Shown: positions 11,477 to 25,439, counted from the stretch's first letter. The stretch is DNA of 64,000 nucleotides from Scylla paramamosain (GCF_035594125.1 NC_087171.1:13829767-13893766); one strand, 5' to 3'. The notes: generated by a model not told the origin, from the sequence alone. Program-made: numbers and translations.

Positions 11477-11776
11477 TAGTAGTGTTTTTTTTTTATTATT
11501 ATTATATGGGTACCATTCAAGTGTTCAGTTTTACGTAGCGCAGGTTTTTGTTCAGTCCATTGTGTTAGTAAAAAGTCTCGATGCAGGATCGCGTCTGACA
11601 CGGCAAAGAAGTAATAAAGGAAAAGTAAAAAAAGAAAGAGGATACATGTCGAAATTTGTTAAGGCAGTCAACATTCCATGTAGTTTTTGCTTGAACAAGA
11701 ACGCAACAGCAAATTGTGAAGGGCTGCGAAAAAGTGTTGCAACAGCCTGTCGCAGCTTCACTCGTGCTCACCGCAC

Positions 11777-11781
<5 letters not shown>

Positions 11782-11836
<55 letters not shown>
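11782..11836. repeat. (AG)27 microsatellite
   Basis: A 55-bp AG run. Confidence 0.97.
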
Positions 11837-11837
<1 letters not shown>

Positions 11838-12125
11838 GGCAACGTGTAACGATTCGGAAAATCTCTAGAGGAAAATCTCACTTTAGAGCATCGAGTCAGT
11901 ATTCTCGCAGGATTAGAGTACAAGTCTGATCGGTGCCCAAACATTGTTCCGTGCGTACCGGGACGGAAAAACGAAAATATATTGTTTCTCGGCCGGTGGA
12001 TTGCGTGAACGTCATGTTGAGGCTCTCGTAATCACCAACAGCAGTGGCCGGTGATGGTGGTAGGTCAGAGGCAGTGTTGGGAACCATTATGACATCCATT
12101 GGTGCCGCCGAACGTCACCGCTCCC

Positions 12126-12740
12126 CTCATTTTGAAACGTTTTGGACTCTCATAAGGACTAGTCTCAAGGGCTGTTAAAATACTTACTCGTATTTTCGTG
12201 CGTCTTTTTCCCCGTTTATGATGCGGAATCTTTATTAAACTACCACTAAAACCTTGAAAATGCCGTTAAAATTCCTTATGACTACGAATAACTGATATAA
12301 CAAATCGATTGAGGACGCGGAAAGGTTTGAGAACTGGATTCCGCATCACCACAGCAGAAAACAGAGAAAGATGCGCTGGTAGAGATCCTTGGTGAAGAAG
12401 GCTCCTAAGTATGTAATAAGTTACTTAGCCTCTCGGTGACACAATCGGCGACTTGGTAGAACCGCTTGCCACCAAATGTCTCACACAGCACTGAGCCATG
12501 GCGCGGAAAACACGTCTTGTATTGCCTTTCTTTCTTTCATTCAAGTGAGAAACTCTGAGTAAAAAAAATCAACAAGTTTCATAATCATAAGAAAAAAAAA
12601 AAATAATAGTAATACGATAAAACATTCCTCAGATAATATTAGTCCCTGGGAACAAGGCCAGAATTTTCAGTCTTGTATCCATTTTCTGCCGATTAAAATT
12701 AACCGAGAAATAGCGACAAAACGTTTGAGAATACAGTCCT
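12126..12740. mobile_element. Ends of AAACGTTT-family elements
   Basis: At 12126-12150 there is a left-type end (CATTTTGAAACGTTTTGG) and at 12715-12740 a right-type end (ACGTTTGAGAATACAGTCC). They could be one 615-bp copy or two partial copies; the internal sequence only partly resembles the other copies. Confidence 0.4.
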
Positions 12741-12866
12741 GCGTCTGACGATGATTGTGATAGAGGGACCTTCAATTTTCACCAGATATTCAGGAAAGAT
12801 ATTAACGTTTGTGCGTATGCGTGAGTGTTTAGATAGATAGGTGGATAGATAGACAGAGCGATTGAG

Positions 12867-12868
<2 letters not shown>

Positions 12869-12915
<47 letters not shown>
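12869..12915. repeat. (AG)23 microsatellite
   Basis: A 47-bp AG run, preceded by a GATA/GACA-rich stretch at 12830-12860. Confidence 0.97.
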
Positions 12916-12917
<2 letters not shown>

Positions 12918-13044
12918 CACGTGTGGCGCCTACCAACTGTAGTAGCCTCACCATGATGGCTGGAGGAGGGTAGAGAGCAGCTGTGTTAGTAATATCATTT
13001 AGTGGATCACCGGCTGGGGCGTGCGAGGGGCGGGCTGGTGCAAG

Positions 13045-13047
<3 letters not shown>

Positions 13048-13126
<79 letters not shown>
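13048..13126. repeat. (GA)39 microsatellite
   Basis: A 79-bp GA run, followed from 13210 by 160 bp of strongly purine-rich sequence. Confidence 0.97.
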
Positions 13127-13128
<2 letters not shown>

Positions 13129-13440
13129 AGGTCTCTAATTCTCCCTTTCTCCACACTCGTTGACTGTGTTAAGAGAGACTCATCTCTTTGCTCTGAATGG
13201 CGAATGTGGTAACGTAAGGGAGGGGAAAGAGAGATGAGGAGCAGGAGAAGGAGGAGAAGCAAGAGGGGAGGGAACAAGAGGGGAGGAAGGGAAAGGAAAG
13301 GAAGGTAAGGCGAAGGCGGAGATGAAAGGAGAAGAAACAAAGATGAGGAAGGGGTTGGCGGGAAGATCAAGGAGGAACGGATGAAGCAGAACTGTAACGA
13401 AGAGAGAACCAATTGAATCAAAGGTGGTCTTAAGGGACAA

Positions 13441-13452
13441 GAGAGAGACAGA

Positions 13453-13531
<79 letters not shown>
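13441..13531. repeat. (GA)45 microsatellite, two interruptions
   Basis: A 91-bp GA run broken by ACA near 13449 and ATA near 13468. Confidence 0.97.
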
Positions 13532-13533
<2 letters not shown>

Positions 13534-13555
13534 GGAGTGGTTTATTCTTATCAGA

Positions 13556-13674
13556 CTATCACTAGAATCATGAACACACACTTGAAAATCCGAACAACGT
13601 CCACTGCAGCAGGTTAAAAGTAGTGATAATCTAGATAAGGCGCTGAAACGTTTAAGGACCCTGTCCCCGGAATA
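13556..13674 (+). mobile_element. AAACGTTT-family element, right half
   Basis: ATCACTAGAATCATGAACAC...CACTGCAG...GCGCTGAAACGTTTAAGG matches the right half of the copy at 28957-29212 in order and orientation. The left half is replaced by the GA repeat. Confidence 0.6.
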
Positions 13675-14054
13675 TTCCACTTTGCTGTGCCAGAGGTGCT
13701 CAAAAAACACACCAAGAGAAGAAAGACAAACACGTGAACAGTGCCAGAGTTACGATGGAGCCACGATCCTTAACACCTTTGAGCGCTGAAAGAAAAACAA
13801 AGAAAAAAAAAATAGATGTGCTGAATACATAGCGAACCTTTTCCAAAATAATGAACACTCTAGTCCGCGTGGGAGGAGAGATTTGAAAAGAATGCATGTC
13901 CGGGGAGGAGTGGTGCTTGGGGAGAGTGTGAGGACGAGGGAGAAGAGTAAAATATTAGTTTGTGTTTATTTAATTACTACGGCGATTGAGAGAAAAGAAA
14001 AATTCATCGAAGACAATTTGTACCACTCCAGGGATTTCCTTTTGATTCAGCGTT

Positions 14055-14223
<169 letters not shown>

Positions 14224-14294
14224 AATTGCATGTGTATGTAAAACTATTAGCTGGAGTGGTATTTTTGAAGCTTTGGAAAGCTAGAGGCGAACAC

Positions 14295-14299
<5 letters not shown>

Positions 14300-14383
<84 letters not shown>
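14300..14383. repeat. (AG)42 microsatellite with CCAG and GACA tail
   Basis: An 84-bp AG run followed by short CCAG and GACA tandem runs to about 14424. Confidence 0.97.
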
Positions 14384-14385
<2 letters not shown>

Positions 14386-15183
14386 AGCCAGCCAGCCAGC
14401 TAGACAGACAGACAGACATAGACAGCAACACTGCCACAAGTGAAGGGCGTGCGGGGCTTCATTTAGCAGGCTTCCATTTAATCAACATCACGAGGACGTG
14501 TCTTTGGGTTTAATCTGGTGGCTTAAGGGACGAGCACGACTACCTGCACGCCTCGTCCCTCGCTAAGGAGAAGAGAGGAGTGCACGCAGCCATGGTAGGC
14601 GCGGCGGCCTTCTCTCACGGCGACCTGAAAGCGGTGATGGAAATACATAGTTATATATACTTTATGCACACGACCACGTGGACGCATATAGCCATGTGGG
14701 TGCTCCTCGCCCATTCACATCACCTGATTTCCTAGGTGTGTCGGTCCCCTGGGGAAACACCTGGACTCACACCTTTTACCAATTATCACCTCAACGCATC
14801 CTGTATTCTATATATAGAATAAATGGTGAACTACAAGATGTGATACCTTCACCCCGTATCTCCATCCTGTAGGAAGCAAGATGGGAGGACAACGTACCGC
14901 ACACGGTACACATAAGAAGCACCAGCGGCAGCACGGTACAGGGTACAGAAGGAAAGGAAGTAAAGGAGGAGAGAGGGGAGAAAGGCAAGAGGACAAGAAT
15001 GGAAGGAGGAAGGAAGGGTTTATGGAGGCGTACTTGCATTCCTGGACTGTAGGGAGAAGCGTCCTGCCGTGTCTGGAAAGTCAAGCAGTTGACCACTGCA
15101 AGACAACAACACTGATATTTTATCCCATTCTGTTTCTCTGTTTGTAAGTGTGTATGTGTTGATGACCGTGAAGGAGGGGTAAC

Positions 15184-15186
<3 letters not shown>

Positions 15187-15270
<84 letters not shown>
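15187..15270. repeat. (GT)42 microsatellite
   Basis: An 84-bp GT run. Confidence 0.97.
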
Positions 15271-15271
<1 letters not shown>

Positions 15272-15296
15272 AGTGTGTGTGACAAAGGTCATATAA

Positions 15297-15508
15297 AATG
15301 GTTCTCAAATAGAGTGGCCGATGACTAGAATAGACTCAGTAATCAGATTATTAGTGCCGTGTCAAATAGGGAGGTTTTAAAAGTAGACTTCAGTAATTCA
15401 TGATAAGGATGGTAGGTGGATATATGCAAGTGTGCAGGTTTCATACATGGATTGCCGCGTTTAAGGCCACTGGTTCCTTGCAGCTTCCTTTATGGTCTAA
15501 TATTCTAG
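15297..15508 (+). mobile_element. CR1-like fragment, 3' end, degraded
   Basis: The plus strand carries TGGTTCTCAAATAGAGTGGC...GACTCAGTAATCAGATTATTAG and, after a gap, CTTGCAGCTTCC, the same order as the 3' end of the 6092-6795 copy reversed. It is strongly diverged at the tail. Confidence 0.6.
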
Positions 15509-15595
15509 TATGTATGTTCTCACCGAATTGTATTTTAACAGGATTGAGTCAATCTTGTAATGTCTCGTGTTTCAGAATAAATTTGTAATGTTATG

Positions 15596-15859
15596 AATGT
15601 TCCTTGCACACACAACTTTGTCGGTAAGTGCATTCTATTGGCTGATTGCTCTGTCAGGAAAGCTATATTTCCTCACAGCTTTCTTCGCTCTTTTTTTCTT
15701 TTTTCTCTTTCTTACTGTTCCCTCGTAGTGTTCATTGCTGTGGTATTAAAAATCGGTGATTTGTATATTTTCTTTTCTATCTACATATTTGTACGCTATG
15801 ATCATGTCACCTCGTTTTAGTCACTCCTCTAGTATTGGGAGCTGCAGTTTTGTCAAGCC

Positions 15860-15860
<1 letters not shown>
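15596..15860 (-). mobile_element. Second type of non-LTR reverse transcriptase remnant
   Basis: Minus-strand pieces, across stops and frameshifts, read RLDKTAAPNTRGVTKTR, HDHSVQICR, then KKRAKKAVRKYSFPDRAISQ. This follows the C-terminal order of other retrotransposon ORFs (ERR.RGDMI..YK, then ..VRKYSFS.R....WNSLP). It differs from the CR1-like copies here. The assignment is by pattern only. Confidence 0.4.

Positions 15861-15895
<35 letters not shown>
15861..15895. repeat. (TG)17 microsatellite
   Basis: A 35-bp TG run. Confidence 0.97.
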
Positions 15896-15896
<1 letters not shown>

Positions 15897-16013
15897 TGGG
15901 GCGCATGCAACAGACACGCAAGGTCTATGGTGTGTGGTGACGAGGGCCATTATTGCAGCTGCATTCATTCCTCACGTCACCAGATTAATTGCAAGAAATT
16001 TAGCATTTTTTGT

Positions 16014-17535
<1,522 letters not shown>

Positions 17536-17862
17536 AATCCACAAGGCTGATCCGGCCATTTCTACAGCTTGGGAGTGAGAGATGGAGGACAGCGAGATGA
17601 ATGGCTCCGGTGTATGAACCTGAGTTACTGCTCACTGGCGATTATACTTACCAGTTGTGCGTTTAAGGGCGACTGGCTGCCCGAGTGACGGCGGGACGCG
17701 AGGGTGGCAGGAATGATGAGGGGGAAAATGGGAAAGGAATGGTACGAGTATGCTAGCCGTTTTTTTGCCTTTCTTTTGTTTTCCTTGACTTTTATTCTTA
17801 CATAACCCATCTTTTGAAGCTCCCTGCATCAATCACACTCACTCTCTGAAACACTCAAACAA

Positions 17863-17865
<3 letters not shown>

Positions 17866-17937
<72 letters not shown>
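17866..17937. repeat. (TC)36 microsatellite
   Basis: A 72-bp TC run. With the GA run at 18074 it forms a pair of complementary arms. Confidence 0.98.
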
Positions 17938-17939
<2 letters not shown>

Positions 17940-18071
17940 GCAGTCCTAACGAATACATTGTCACGAAGTGAAGTGTTTTGTCCAATACTGATGTGGCGTG
18001 AAAGGCGACGCTGGTGCTGGTCCTGGCGGAGAGTTGCACACACCAGTATATGACGGAGGCGATGCTTTGTA

Positions 18072-18073
<2 letters not shown>

Positions 18074-18163
<90 letters not shown>
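18074..18163. repeat. (GA)45 microsatellite
   Basis: A 90-bp GA run, complementary to 17866-17937 across a 136-bp spacer. Confidence 0.98.
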
Positions 18164-18167
<4 letters not shown>

Positions 18168-19051
18168 AACGCATACATTTATTTATTTATCTGATATACA
18201 ATACGTACGCATTCATTGGATACACAACAATGGAGGTACAAAACAAGAGGAGCGATAAAAGACTGAACAATGCCTTCACGTGGATGGACAGGCGTACATA
18301 CTCGTCTTTTGCTCGAGTTCTCACTACTTTTTTTTTTTTTTCAGACTTTGTGCTTTCATCCTTTGTGCATATTATTTATTTTTCTTATGACGATATATGT
18401 ATTTTTTTCTCCTCCTTGTTCTTTTATTTTTTTCTTCGTGTGTTTTTTGAATATTTCTTTCTATTTTCGTTTATCTTTTGATATAAATTGTTTTTTTTTC
18501 TTTCAGAATCTATTTTGAATTCCAATAAATTGTTTGAAAAATATTTTTATGAATTTTTCCCTTTCATACTGCTTTTTGTTTAATTGAGATTCTCTTTAAT
18601 ATTAACCTTTATTCTATTATGACTTTTTTATCATATATGTTTTATTTATTTCTGCGTGATTTTCCATTTTTATTTTCATTTTGGTGTTCGCTTTCATCTC
18701 ATATATCAATGAGGTAATTTATTCTATTTTATTTTTCATCTGTATTCCATTATGAACCGAACTTTTCCTTTCCCTTTAAACCAACAAACAGCACTAACTG
18801 AATCAACAGCACCAGGAGATTCATTCATTCATAAACATCTCGAACACGAATATTTATATATACAAGCACACCATCGTCTCCCCCATCCTCCCACTTCCAG
18901 CATAGTCAAAGAAAGAACAGGTCTCCATGCACATCCATTTTATCAGCTGCGCATACCTTATCAAATTTACTTGATTTTATTTTATCTATCTATTTATTTA
19001 TTTTTTCCGCTGCGGTAGATCAGTACTTGCTTTGACCTTATGTTTCAGTTC
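18164..19051. other. AT-rich, no gene
   Basis: T-rich on the plus strand, especially 18320-18740. No exon, RNA or element was recognised. Confidence 0.6.
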
Positions 19052-19312
19052 TAAGAGCATGAGAACACAAGAAAATAAGGGAAGCTGAAGAAAACGCTAG
19101 GCCTACACGTGACAATCTCTATATGAAACACACCTACCTATTTCCACCTGTTATCCTCTTCCAGAAATTTGTCTAATCTTTTTTAAAACCTCCCTAATGA
19201 TTCAGCAGTAAAAACCTGATTACTCAGTCTATTGCATTCATCTACTATATTTGAGAACCAGTTCATTCCTATTTTTTTTTTTTTAATTTGAGTTTTTCAG
19301 GCTTGAATCCAT
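19052..19312 (-). mobile_element. CR1-like 3' fragment
   Basis: Collinear with the 6092 copy on the same strand: AATAAGGGAAGCTG, GGCCTACACGTGAC, ACCTACCTATTTCCACCTG, TGATTACTCAGTCTATT, TTTGAGAACCAG. It is 5'-truncated near CAGGCTTGAATCCATT. Confidence 0.75.
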
Positions 19313-20276
19313 TATTTTATTTATTATTATCTGTCTCGTTTACACACGTCAGTCACCTTGTTAGTAGTTTTGTTACCTCTGATCCAATATTCCCGAAACA
19401 CCACCTCTTATCGGCTGCCTGTCTCCCTCTCAAGCTTCATTCCTTCTGTTTGAGATCATTATGAACTTATTTTTCTTGTTATTTCATTATATCTTATGAT
19501 TTTCTTCCTGATTCTTACCATATTTTTGATAGAGACCCGTTTGCATTTATTTTACTGTTATATTTATAATTATCTTTCTTTATTTTTGCCATATTTCTGT
19601 TTGACTCTTTATGCATTTATTTTGGTTTTGCTTTGGTATTCTTCCTATTTCTGTCACCTGTCCAGAACATTCAAACATTCACCTAATCGTTTCCTTCTAG
19701 CAATCTACATACTACATAGGGCATAATTAACACAATCGTTAGTGCACCTCCTTAAACATCCCCATCTTTGTTTAGTCTTCTGTCCGCTGTCTCGCCTCTG
19801 TCTCCATTGCGCTCGCTGCCTCACTGTCTGCACACTAAAATATTGTAATTGAAATTCACCCCTTCTGCCCTCGCTCCAGTGTTACATTATTCATGACTCT
19901 CTCAGCACCACTTGAACCTCTGCCTTTGGTACATAAGTTTACTCTTTGCCACATCTATGAGTAAACACTCTGTCAAAACACCTTTACAAATTCCGAGGGT
20001 AAATGTTGTAGTTTTTCTTATTTTTTCATTTGTTGTGTCCCCCGTAGACAATAACGGACTCTCCTCCCGTTTTCTCTTTATATCATGCTTCATATCTGGC
20101 CCCTGACCAATAACCCGTAACTTTTAGCCGCTCACCACTTCACCCCACGAAAAGATTAAAAATGTTATGGAGACATCACTCGTCATACAACACTGGCGCG
20201 GAACAATATTAGTGGATAAACTGTCTATCCGTCCCCCTTCCCCTTTATCTGTCTTGCTTTCACTCATGTTTTATAA
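19313..20276. other. No gene recognised
   Basis: Pyrimidine-rich unique sequence with a loose internal repetition of GCATTTATTTT at 19543 and 19612. Confidence 0.55.
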
Positions 20277-20500
20277 GACCGTATTCCCAAACATTTCCTC
20301 GTCCAATCCTTACATTAAATTTAACAGCCTCTAGTGGAAGTTATTTAAGATTTTCAAGGGTGTTTTTTACAATTTTAGTTATAATGTAAAGAGGATTCTG
20401 TATTATCATTAGGAAGATACTCAAAATTGCATGGCTGATTATCTCTGTCGCCTTTGGAAATAGTTTTAATGAGAGAGAGAAGCGTTTAAGAATGTGAGCC
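20277..20500. mobile_element. AAACGTTT-family short element
   Basis: Starts GACCGTATTCCCAAACATTT and ends AGAAGCGTTTAAGAATGTG, an imperfect inverted pair, with GCCTCTAGTGGAAGTTA inside, which is shared with the copy at 28957. Confidence 0.6.
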
Positions 20501-21435
20501 ACGTAATTACTGCATTACGTAATGTGTTTACTGTCTTCCTGCCGCTCATACCAGATGTTCTCCCATTTCGTGAATTTGCAGCTGCTTCTGCAACGTAACT
20601 AATTTACTTGTCAAATACTTTCTGGAAATTTTCACACAAGCTTCAAATCTATATATTTTTTTCTTTTCTCGAACCCAAAGTGTTTGTATATTCTCTCCCT
20701 CTCCTCCTCTCATCAACTGGTCTGTTTTTCCTACAAACATTCCCCTTCATTTCACGTAACTTTCCTTAAAACTTTCCTCACAACCTTCCTACCTCTCTTT
20801 GCTCTGTAAGCAGCTTTTGTGTGTCTGCTTTCTGCTTTATTATTTTGATCAACTGATGTACTCATGCATTCCACTTCTCGTATACCGTCTTTTGTATTTC
20901 AACTTTTGTCTTTATCATGGTACAGTCATTTTAACATTAGTAAAAGGGCTGGTCTAAAGGATGCCTCTTCTTTGACAGTCCAACCTTAACCACAAGTGCC
21001 AATACATGTGAACAGTGAGACTATGGGAGTGGACAAACCGTCTTAAATCAGGATTGAAGACAAAAAATCGACGGAGATATGTTTTTACGTAGTATTACAT
21101 GATAAAGTGCTTCCTGGGTTTGGTATCAGTTGCAGTGTACTTAAGTTCTGATTAGTTTGGGAGTATAAAACAATGATTTCTTTCAAGTCAACCACGTCAA
21201 AGTTAGTTATTAAAGCGCGGACCGAGTCTTTAGTGTACCCAGTGGTGGATTTGGACCCAAGCCGTTCCAGAAGGGCTGAGCTTCAGTCTACCATCAAGTA
21301 GTTCAATATCATTCACGTGTCGTCCACATACTCCGCCTTCACCTTCAGCTTGGGTCAGGGGGAACACCAGCGAGGACCAGCAGGCCTTCAAGAACAGGAC
21401 GAGCTGTGGCCAATATTAACATGCCTTCCTTTCTA

Positions 21436-21439
<4 letters not shown>
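20501..21439. other. No gene recognised
   Basis: Unique sequence. A short run at 21225-21400 gives broken frames that vaguely recall an integrase, too weakly to call. Confidence 0.5.
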
Positions 21440-21473
<34 letters not shown>

Positions 21474-21650
21474 AGAAAGGTAAGTAAGTAAAATAAAATA
21501 AAAAAGATAGATAAATGAATGAATTAATATGAATAGATGAATAAGAAAATGCAAATAAGTAAATAAAATATCAAATATAATAAAATAAATAAACAAATTT
21601 ATTAATTAATAAATGAGAAAAAAATAATAAATACAAGAGTAGAATAAAAG
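21440..21650. repeat. (CA)14 followed by A-rich low-complexity DNA
   Basis: CA run to 21468, then about 180 bp built from AAATA/TAAATAAAT-type words. Confidence 0.9.
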
Positions 21651-21890
21651 AAAAAAAAAGGTAAATAAACAGCTGCACAAAATACCCTCATGAGTCCTAA
21701 TCTCAAAAAACCTGAATAAATGAAAGAGCAAATTCGTGTTTCGTATTTCAAAGTCATGTAGGTAAAATAGTGAGTTTTGTCCATCCAGCACACTGCCTCT
21801 CCCCGAACTACTGGATAGTTCATTGGTGCGGTCATAATCCTTTCTGGCTCTCCTCTCCTGTAGATCAGATGTGTAGTTGAGCAGCTTTAA

Positions 21891-22096
21891 CCCTTTCACT
21901 GCAACATGAAACAATTAGCAGCACCAGAAGCAATGCGTGAAGTCTTTTTAAGCATCTAAAAGAAAGTTAGCGATGAAAAAGAATACATTTTGCAGTTTCT
22001 TCCCAGTTCAGAGATTGGATGTGGCAGTAGAACAAGTAAAGATATCTCAGAGTTATTGGTAGCTAGGGAAAGGTGTACCAAGTGGCAGTCAAAGGC
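21891..22096. mobile_element. piggyBac-like short non-autonomous element
   Basis: A 206-bp unit flanked by TTAA on both sides (21887-21890, 22097-22100). The left end is CCCTTTCACTGCAA; the reversed right end is GCCTTTGACTGCCA. It shares inner words (AAGCATCTA, AGAACAAG, GGAAAGGTGT) with the copy at 44517-44696. Confidence 0.7.
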
Positions 22097-22277
22097 TTAA
22101 GTACACAGTGGACTTTACTTATGCTCTGTAACTCCGCCTTGCCCTCCATGAGACGCCGATGACAACAGCCCCGCGTATACATTGTGCTCAAGTATTCTCG
22201 CCATACAGTAAATCTTGTCCAACTACCAACATGTATTCCCTTAGGCGTGTGGAGGAAAATTCTCGATTCAGGCAAGC

Positions 22278-22473
22278 ATTTTGAAACGTTTCAGGCCATA
22301 GAGATGATTACCTTGTTGAGATCTCATGGGTGCTATTTTTCACTATTGATGGGGCAGGATCCTTGTTAAGCCATCCGTTTCATCACGAAAACAAGCTTAA
22401 AATGCCACTAATTTTCACTAAAAAACGTGTTAGAAGCAGTTGAGATATGACACTGAAATGTTTGAGAATGTGT
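22278..22473. mobile_element. AAACGTTT-family short element
   Basis: Left end GCATTTTGAAACGTTTCAGG, right end CACTGAAATGTTTGAGAATG. It abuts another copy directly to the right. Confidence 0.6.
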
Positions 22474-22481
22474 CGCTTTAA

Positions 22482-22710
22482 GACCGTATTTTGAAACGTT
22501 CTGTGTTCTCGTTAGGAGTATTTTTTTTTTTAAATGTCAGACACAATCAATTCGATTCTGATGAATGTTTAATTTTCTTCTCCACTGATGCTGCAGAATG
22601 CTTGTTAACTGTCAGTGGAATCTTGAAAACACCTTTACACACCAATAACCTTCACCGAAACTTGTTGAAAGTAGTCAAGATAAAACGCTGAAAACGTCTG
22701 AGAATGTTAT
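22482..22710. mobile_element. AAACGTTT-family short element
   Basis: Left end GACCGTATTTTGAAACGTTC; right end ACGCTGAAAACGTCTGAGAA. It contains TTGAAAGTAGTCAAGATAAA, also found at 59181-59200 in the partial copy there. Confidence 0.7.
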
Positions 22711-22734
22711 CCTTGGCAGCAGCATCTCAATTAC

Positions 22735-22955
22735 AACTCTTTATTTCCACCCTCCACCTTATCCTCAATGCTTCACTCACACGCGCCTCGTACATTCTCT
22801 CTTATGAGCCTCGTACATTCTCCTTTAATTCTTTACTACTCTTAGTACATTTTTCCTTAATTTTTTACTATCCTTCGTTCATTCTCCCTTAACTCTTTAT
22901 TTCCACCCTTCACCTTATCCTCAATGCTTCACTCACATGCGCCTCGTAATGTACA
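22735..22955. repeat. Direct repeat of about 63 bp, two copies
   Basis: AACTCTTTATTTCCACCCT...CCTTATCCTCAATGCTTCAC occurs at 22735 and 22891, 156 bp apart, with a few differences. Confidence 0.85.
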
Positions 22956-23342
22956 TTCTCCCTTAGCCCTCTTGTCGTATGTCGTATCCCATCTGTCGGA
23001 GAGCATCCTAATGTAAATCCTAGCAGCACACATACGGTTTCTACGCTGCAGTTCCACATCTGGCAGCCGGCCACACCTGTGCCAGCCACACCTGCTGCGG
23101 TCATATCAGCTTCGTGGAACTTGTCCTGGGTCATTCCTCCCCGTGAAGTCTTAATTAAACAAGATTTGCGAACCCTTTCCTTCCTGCACTGCACTTCACT
23201 ACCACCACCACCGCCGCCGCCACCCACCTTCTCTATTTCATCGGGCAGTAGGGAAGGCGGTAGTTTTGTATTGGTTCGAGTATTGTTGTTCGGAGCTGTT
23301 ATTGTGAAGGAAGCTTTATGCTGGGTGTCGAGGGGCGTGGGT

Positions 23343-23343
<1 letters not shown>

Positions 23344-23393
<50 letters not shown>
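23344..23393. repeat. (GA)25 microsatellite
   Basis: A 50-bp GA run. Confidence 0.97.
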
Positions 23394-23397
<4 letters not shown>

Positions 23398-23484
23398 TTT
23401 CATCAACTCATAAGGGAATGTAATGTAAAGGTTTTTCTTTTTGTTTATTTTCTTTGACCTTGTTTTGTCTATTGAAATGCCAAT

Positions 23485-23487
<3 letters not shown>

Positions 23488-23570
<83 letters not shown>
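23488..23570. repeat. (GA)41 microsatellite
   Basis: An 83-bp GA run. Confidence 0.97.
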
Positions 23571-23571
<1 letters not shown>

Positions 23572-23633
23572 AAATCGACGTGGCCCAGCTTTCATTCGGT
23601 CATACACAATTGTTATATTACTTTGTTTATTGC

Positions 23634-23637
<4 letters not shown>

Positions 23638-23691
<54 letters not shown>
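23638..23691. repeat. (CA)27 microsatellite
   Basis: A 54-bp CA run, 67 bp after the GA run. Confidence 0.97.
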
Positions 23692-23695
<4 letters not shown>

Positions 23696-23987
23696 AAGGA
23701 AACACAAGAGAAGAGCAAAAAGTAGCAGACCTGTTGGCACTTTATTCCTTTACGTGGTTGTTTGTGATGAGGTACACTATTTCATTTTAAAGAGTCAGAT
23801 AGTAAAGACGAAGGCTCATCACCACTCAATCCCTGGGAAATGAAAGTACAATATCAGACACAGTGCTAGACGTGCCTTTATTGTTCTTCCATCGAGCCTA
23901 GCACTGGAATTTCGCCATTTGAAAACACGTGACTGACTGACTGATGCATTTCTGTCTGTTTTGAAGCGCGTGACAGACTGACTCTAT

Positions 23988-24225
23988 ATTCTTACCCGAA
24001 CTTTGATTTACACTGAAGGCACAGGGTTATACATGTACAGATAGTTAGGTATCATGAATAACATTGTATTCTTATCCGTGCCTTTATTTACACACAAGCT
24101 ATACATGTACAAATACTCAGCATCATGTAAATAACTAAATATTACTAAACATTCTCATTTGAACCTTTATTTACACACAAGGCATTACATTATACGTGTC
24201 AGGCATCACATAAATAACTAAAGGC
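23988..24225. repeat. Three-copy degenerate tandem repeat, about 80 bp
   Basis: Copies start with ATTCTTACCCG, ATTCTTATCCG and ATTCTCATTTG at 23988, 24068 and 24151. Each continues with TTTATTTACAC-like, ATACATGTAC-like and ATCATG/ATCACA...AATAAC words. Confidence 0.75.
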
Positions 24226-24820
24226 TGTGGTCGGAATACAAAGTCAATTCACCGCACGTTAAAACATAGAGCGTGAATACTTGAGCCAATCAGCAGGTGA
24301 GAGGATCGCCTAGTGACAGTGCTGATATGTTTGCTTGTTCCCAGGCGGCGAAATTCCTATGCCTGAGTCGACGTGATGGAGTAAATATATACAGCAGGTA
24401 CATTTGTTTCAGGCCTTCATTTGCGCTCACATCAATTGTATCAATGACGGCCGCCTCTCTTCACATTCCACACAAATCAACTCCACCACGAACATTCTCT
24501 CCTCATGAAAAATTAACTTATTATATACCTAAGCCACCCAAACCTAATTTGCCATGAGAGGAATTGTTTTAAGGGGAATTTTTGTTTTCGTTATATGTAG
24601 TACGTGAGGAAAGTTTAGTTAAGAGCTCAAGGGTATGCAGTCCATGAATGACAACAGGTCGCCCGTCACCCTCTGCCACCTTCCGTCTCATCTCATCTCC
24701 CTCCCTTCACACGTTGACTTGCTCTTACCTCGCGCCTCCCCTCTACTCTCTATCTTTGTTGTCTTTGTTAGCTGCTCCTTCCTCTCTCTGCTTAAATACT
24801 TGTAGTTTGTCCAAGCACAT
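24226..24820. other. No gene recognised
   Basis: Unique sequence without splice-supported open frames. Confidence 0.5.
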
Positions 24821-24823
24821 GTG

Positions 24824-24826
<3 letters not shown>

Positions 24827-24867
<41 letters not shown>
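24827..24867. repeat. (CAT)13 microsatellite
   Basis: A trinucleotide run, then TTCTTGTT-rich sequence. Confidence 0.97.
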
Positions 24868-25096
24868 TTCTTATTGTTCTTGTTCTTGTTTTTCTTGTTC
24901 TTCTTCTTGCTTACTTTCCCTCTTCTTCAAGCCACTCTCTCTCTCTTCTTCCTTTATTTTCCTCCTCATTGTCTTATTGCTTAATTACACACTCCTTTGC
25001 CTTGCTCTTGTTCATTTAATCATCATCTTGTTCTCCTCTTTCCGCTTCTTGCTCTCGTGTTTTCTCTTTTTCTCCTTCATTCCCTCGTCCAATTTA

Positions 25097-25098
<2 letters not shown>

Positions 25099-25143
<45 letters not shown>
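25099..25143. repeat. (CT)22 microsatellite
   Basis: A 45-bp CT run. Confidence 0.97.
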
Positions 25144-25147
<4 letters not shown>

Positions 25148-25439
25148 AGGATGGAGAGTCAAAGAACGTTCCCTAGAATTTTTCTCGAACGGAACAAAAA
25201 GCTATGAAGGATTAAGACGCTGATCCCCGCCACGCACTCCACGCCTTCCCACGCCACCCCACACCACGCCTCACCATCCTGCCATACTCCACACCCCGCC
25301 GCGCTCCGCCACGCCAGATGTGCACATGATTACCTCCTGCTCTGTGAGGGCCAACATTGATAAGCCTATCCACTTCCATCTCTATGACTGTGGTCTGCAT
25401 CCTCAAAACGTCTTGATGTCCATCCTGAATATTTTTAAA

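Noticed and set aside
13180..13710. 176-codon Ser/Leu/Pro ORF
   Set aside because: Covers two GA runs and the purine-rich spacer between them; no motif.
14514..14660. Open frame with SLAKEKRGVHAAMVGAAAFS
   Set aside because: Protein-like and GC-rich, but no acceptor precedes it, and the opposite strand is also open; not enough to call an exon.
21225..21420. Possible integrase-like fragment
   Set aside because: Needs frameshifts and a stop to read through and shows no catalytic residues in order.
24827..25207. 128-codon Ser-rich ORF
   Set aside because: Built from (CAT)n, CTT-rich and (CT)n tracts.
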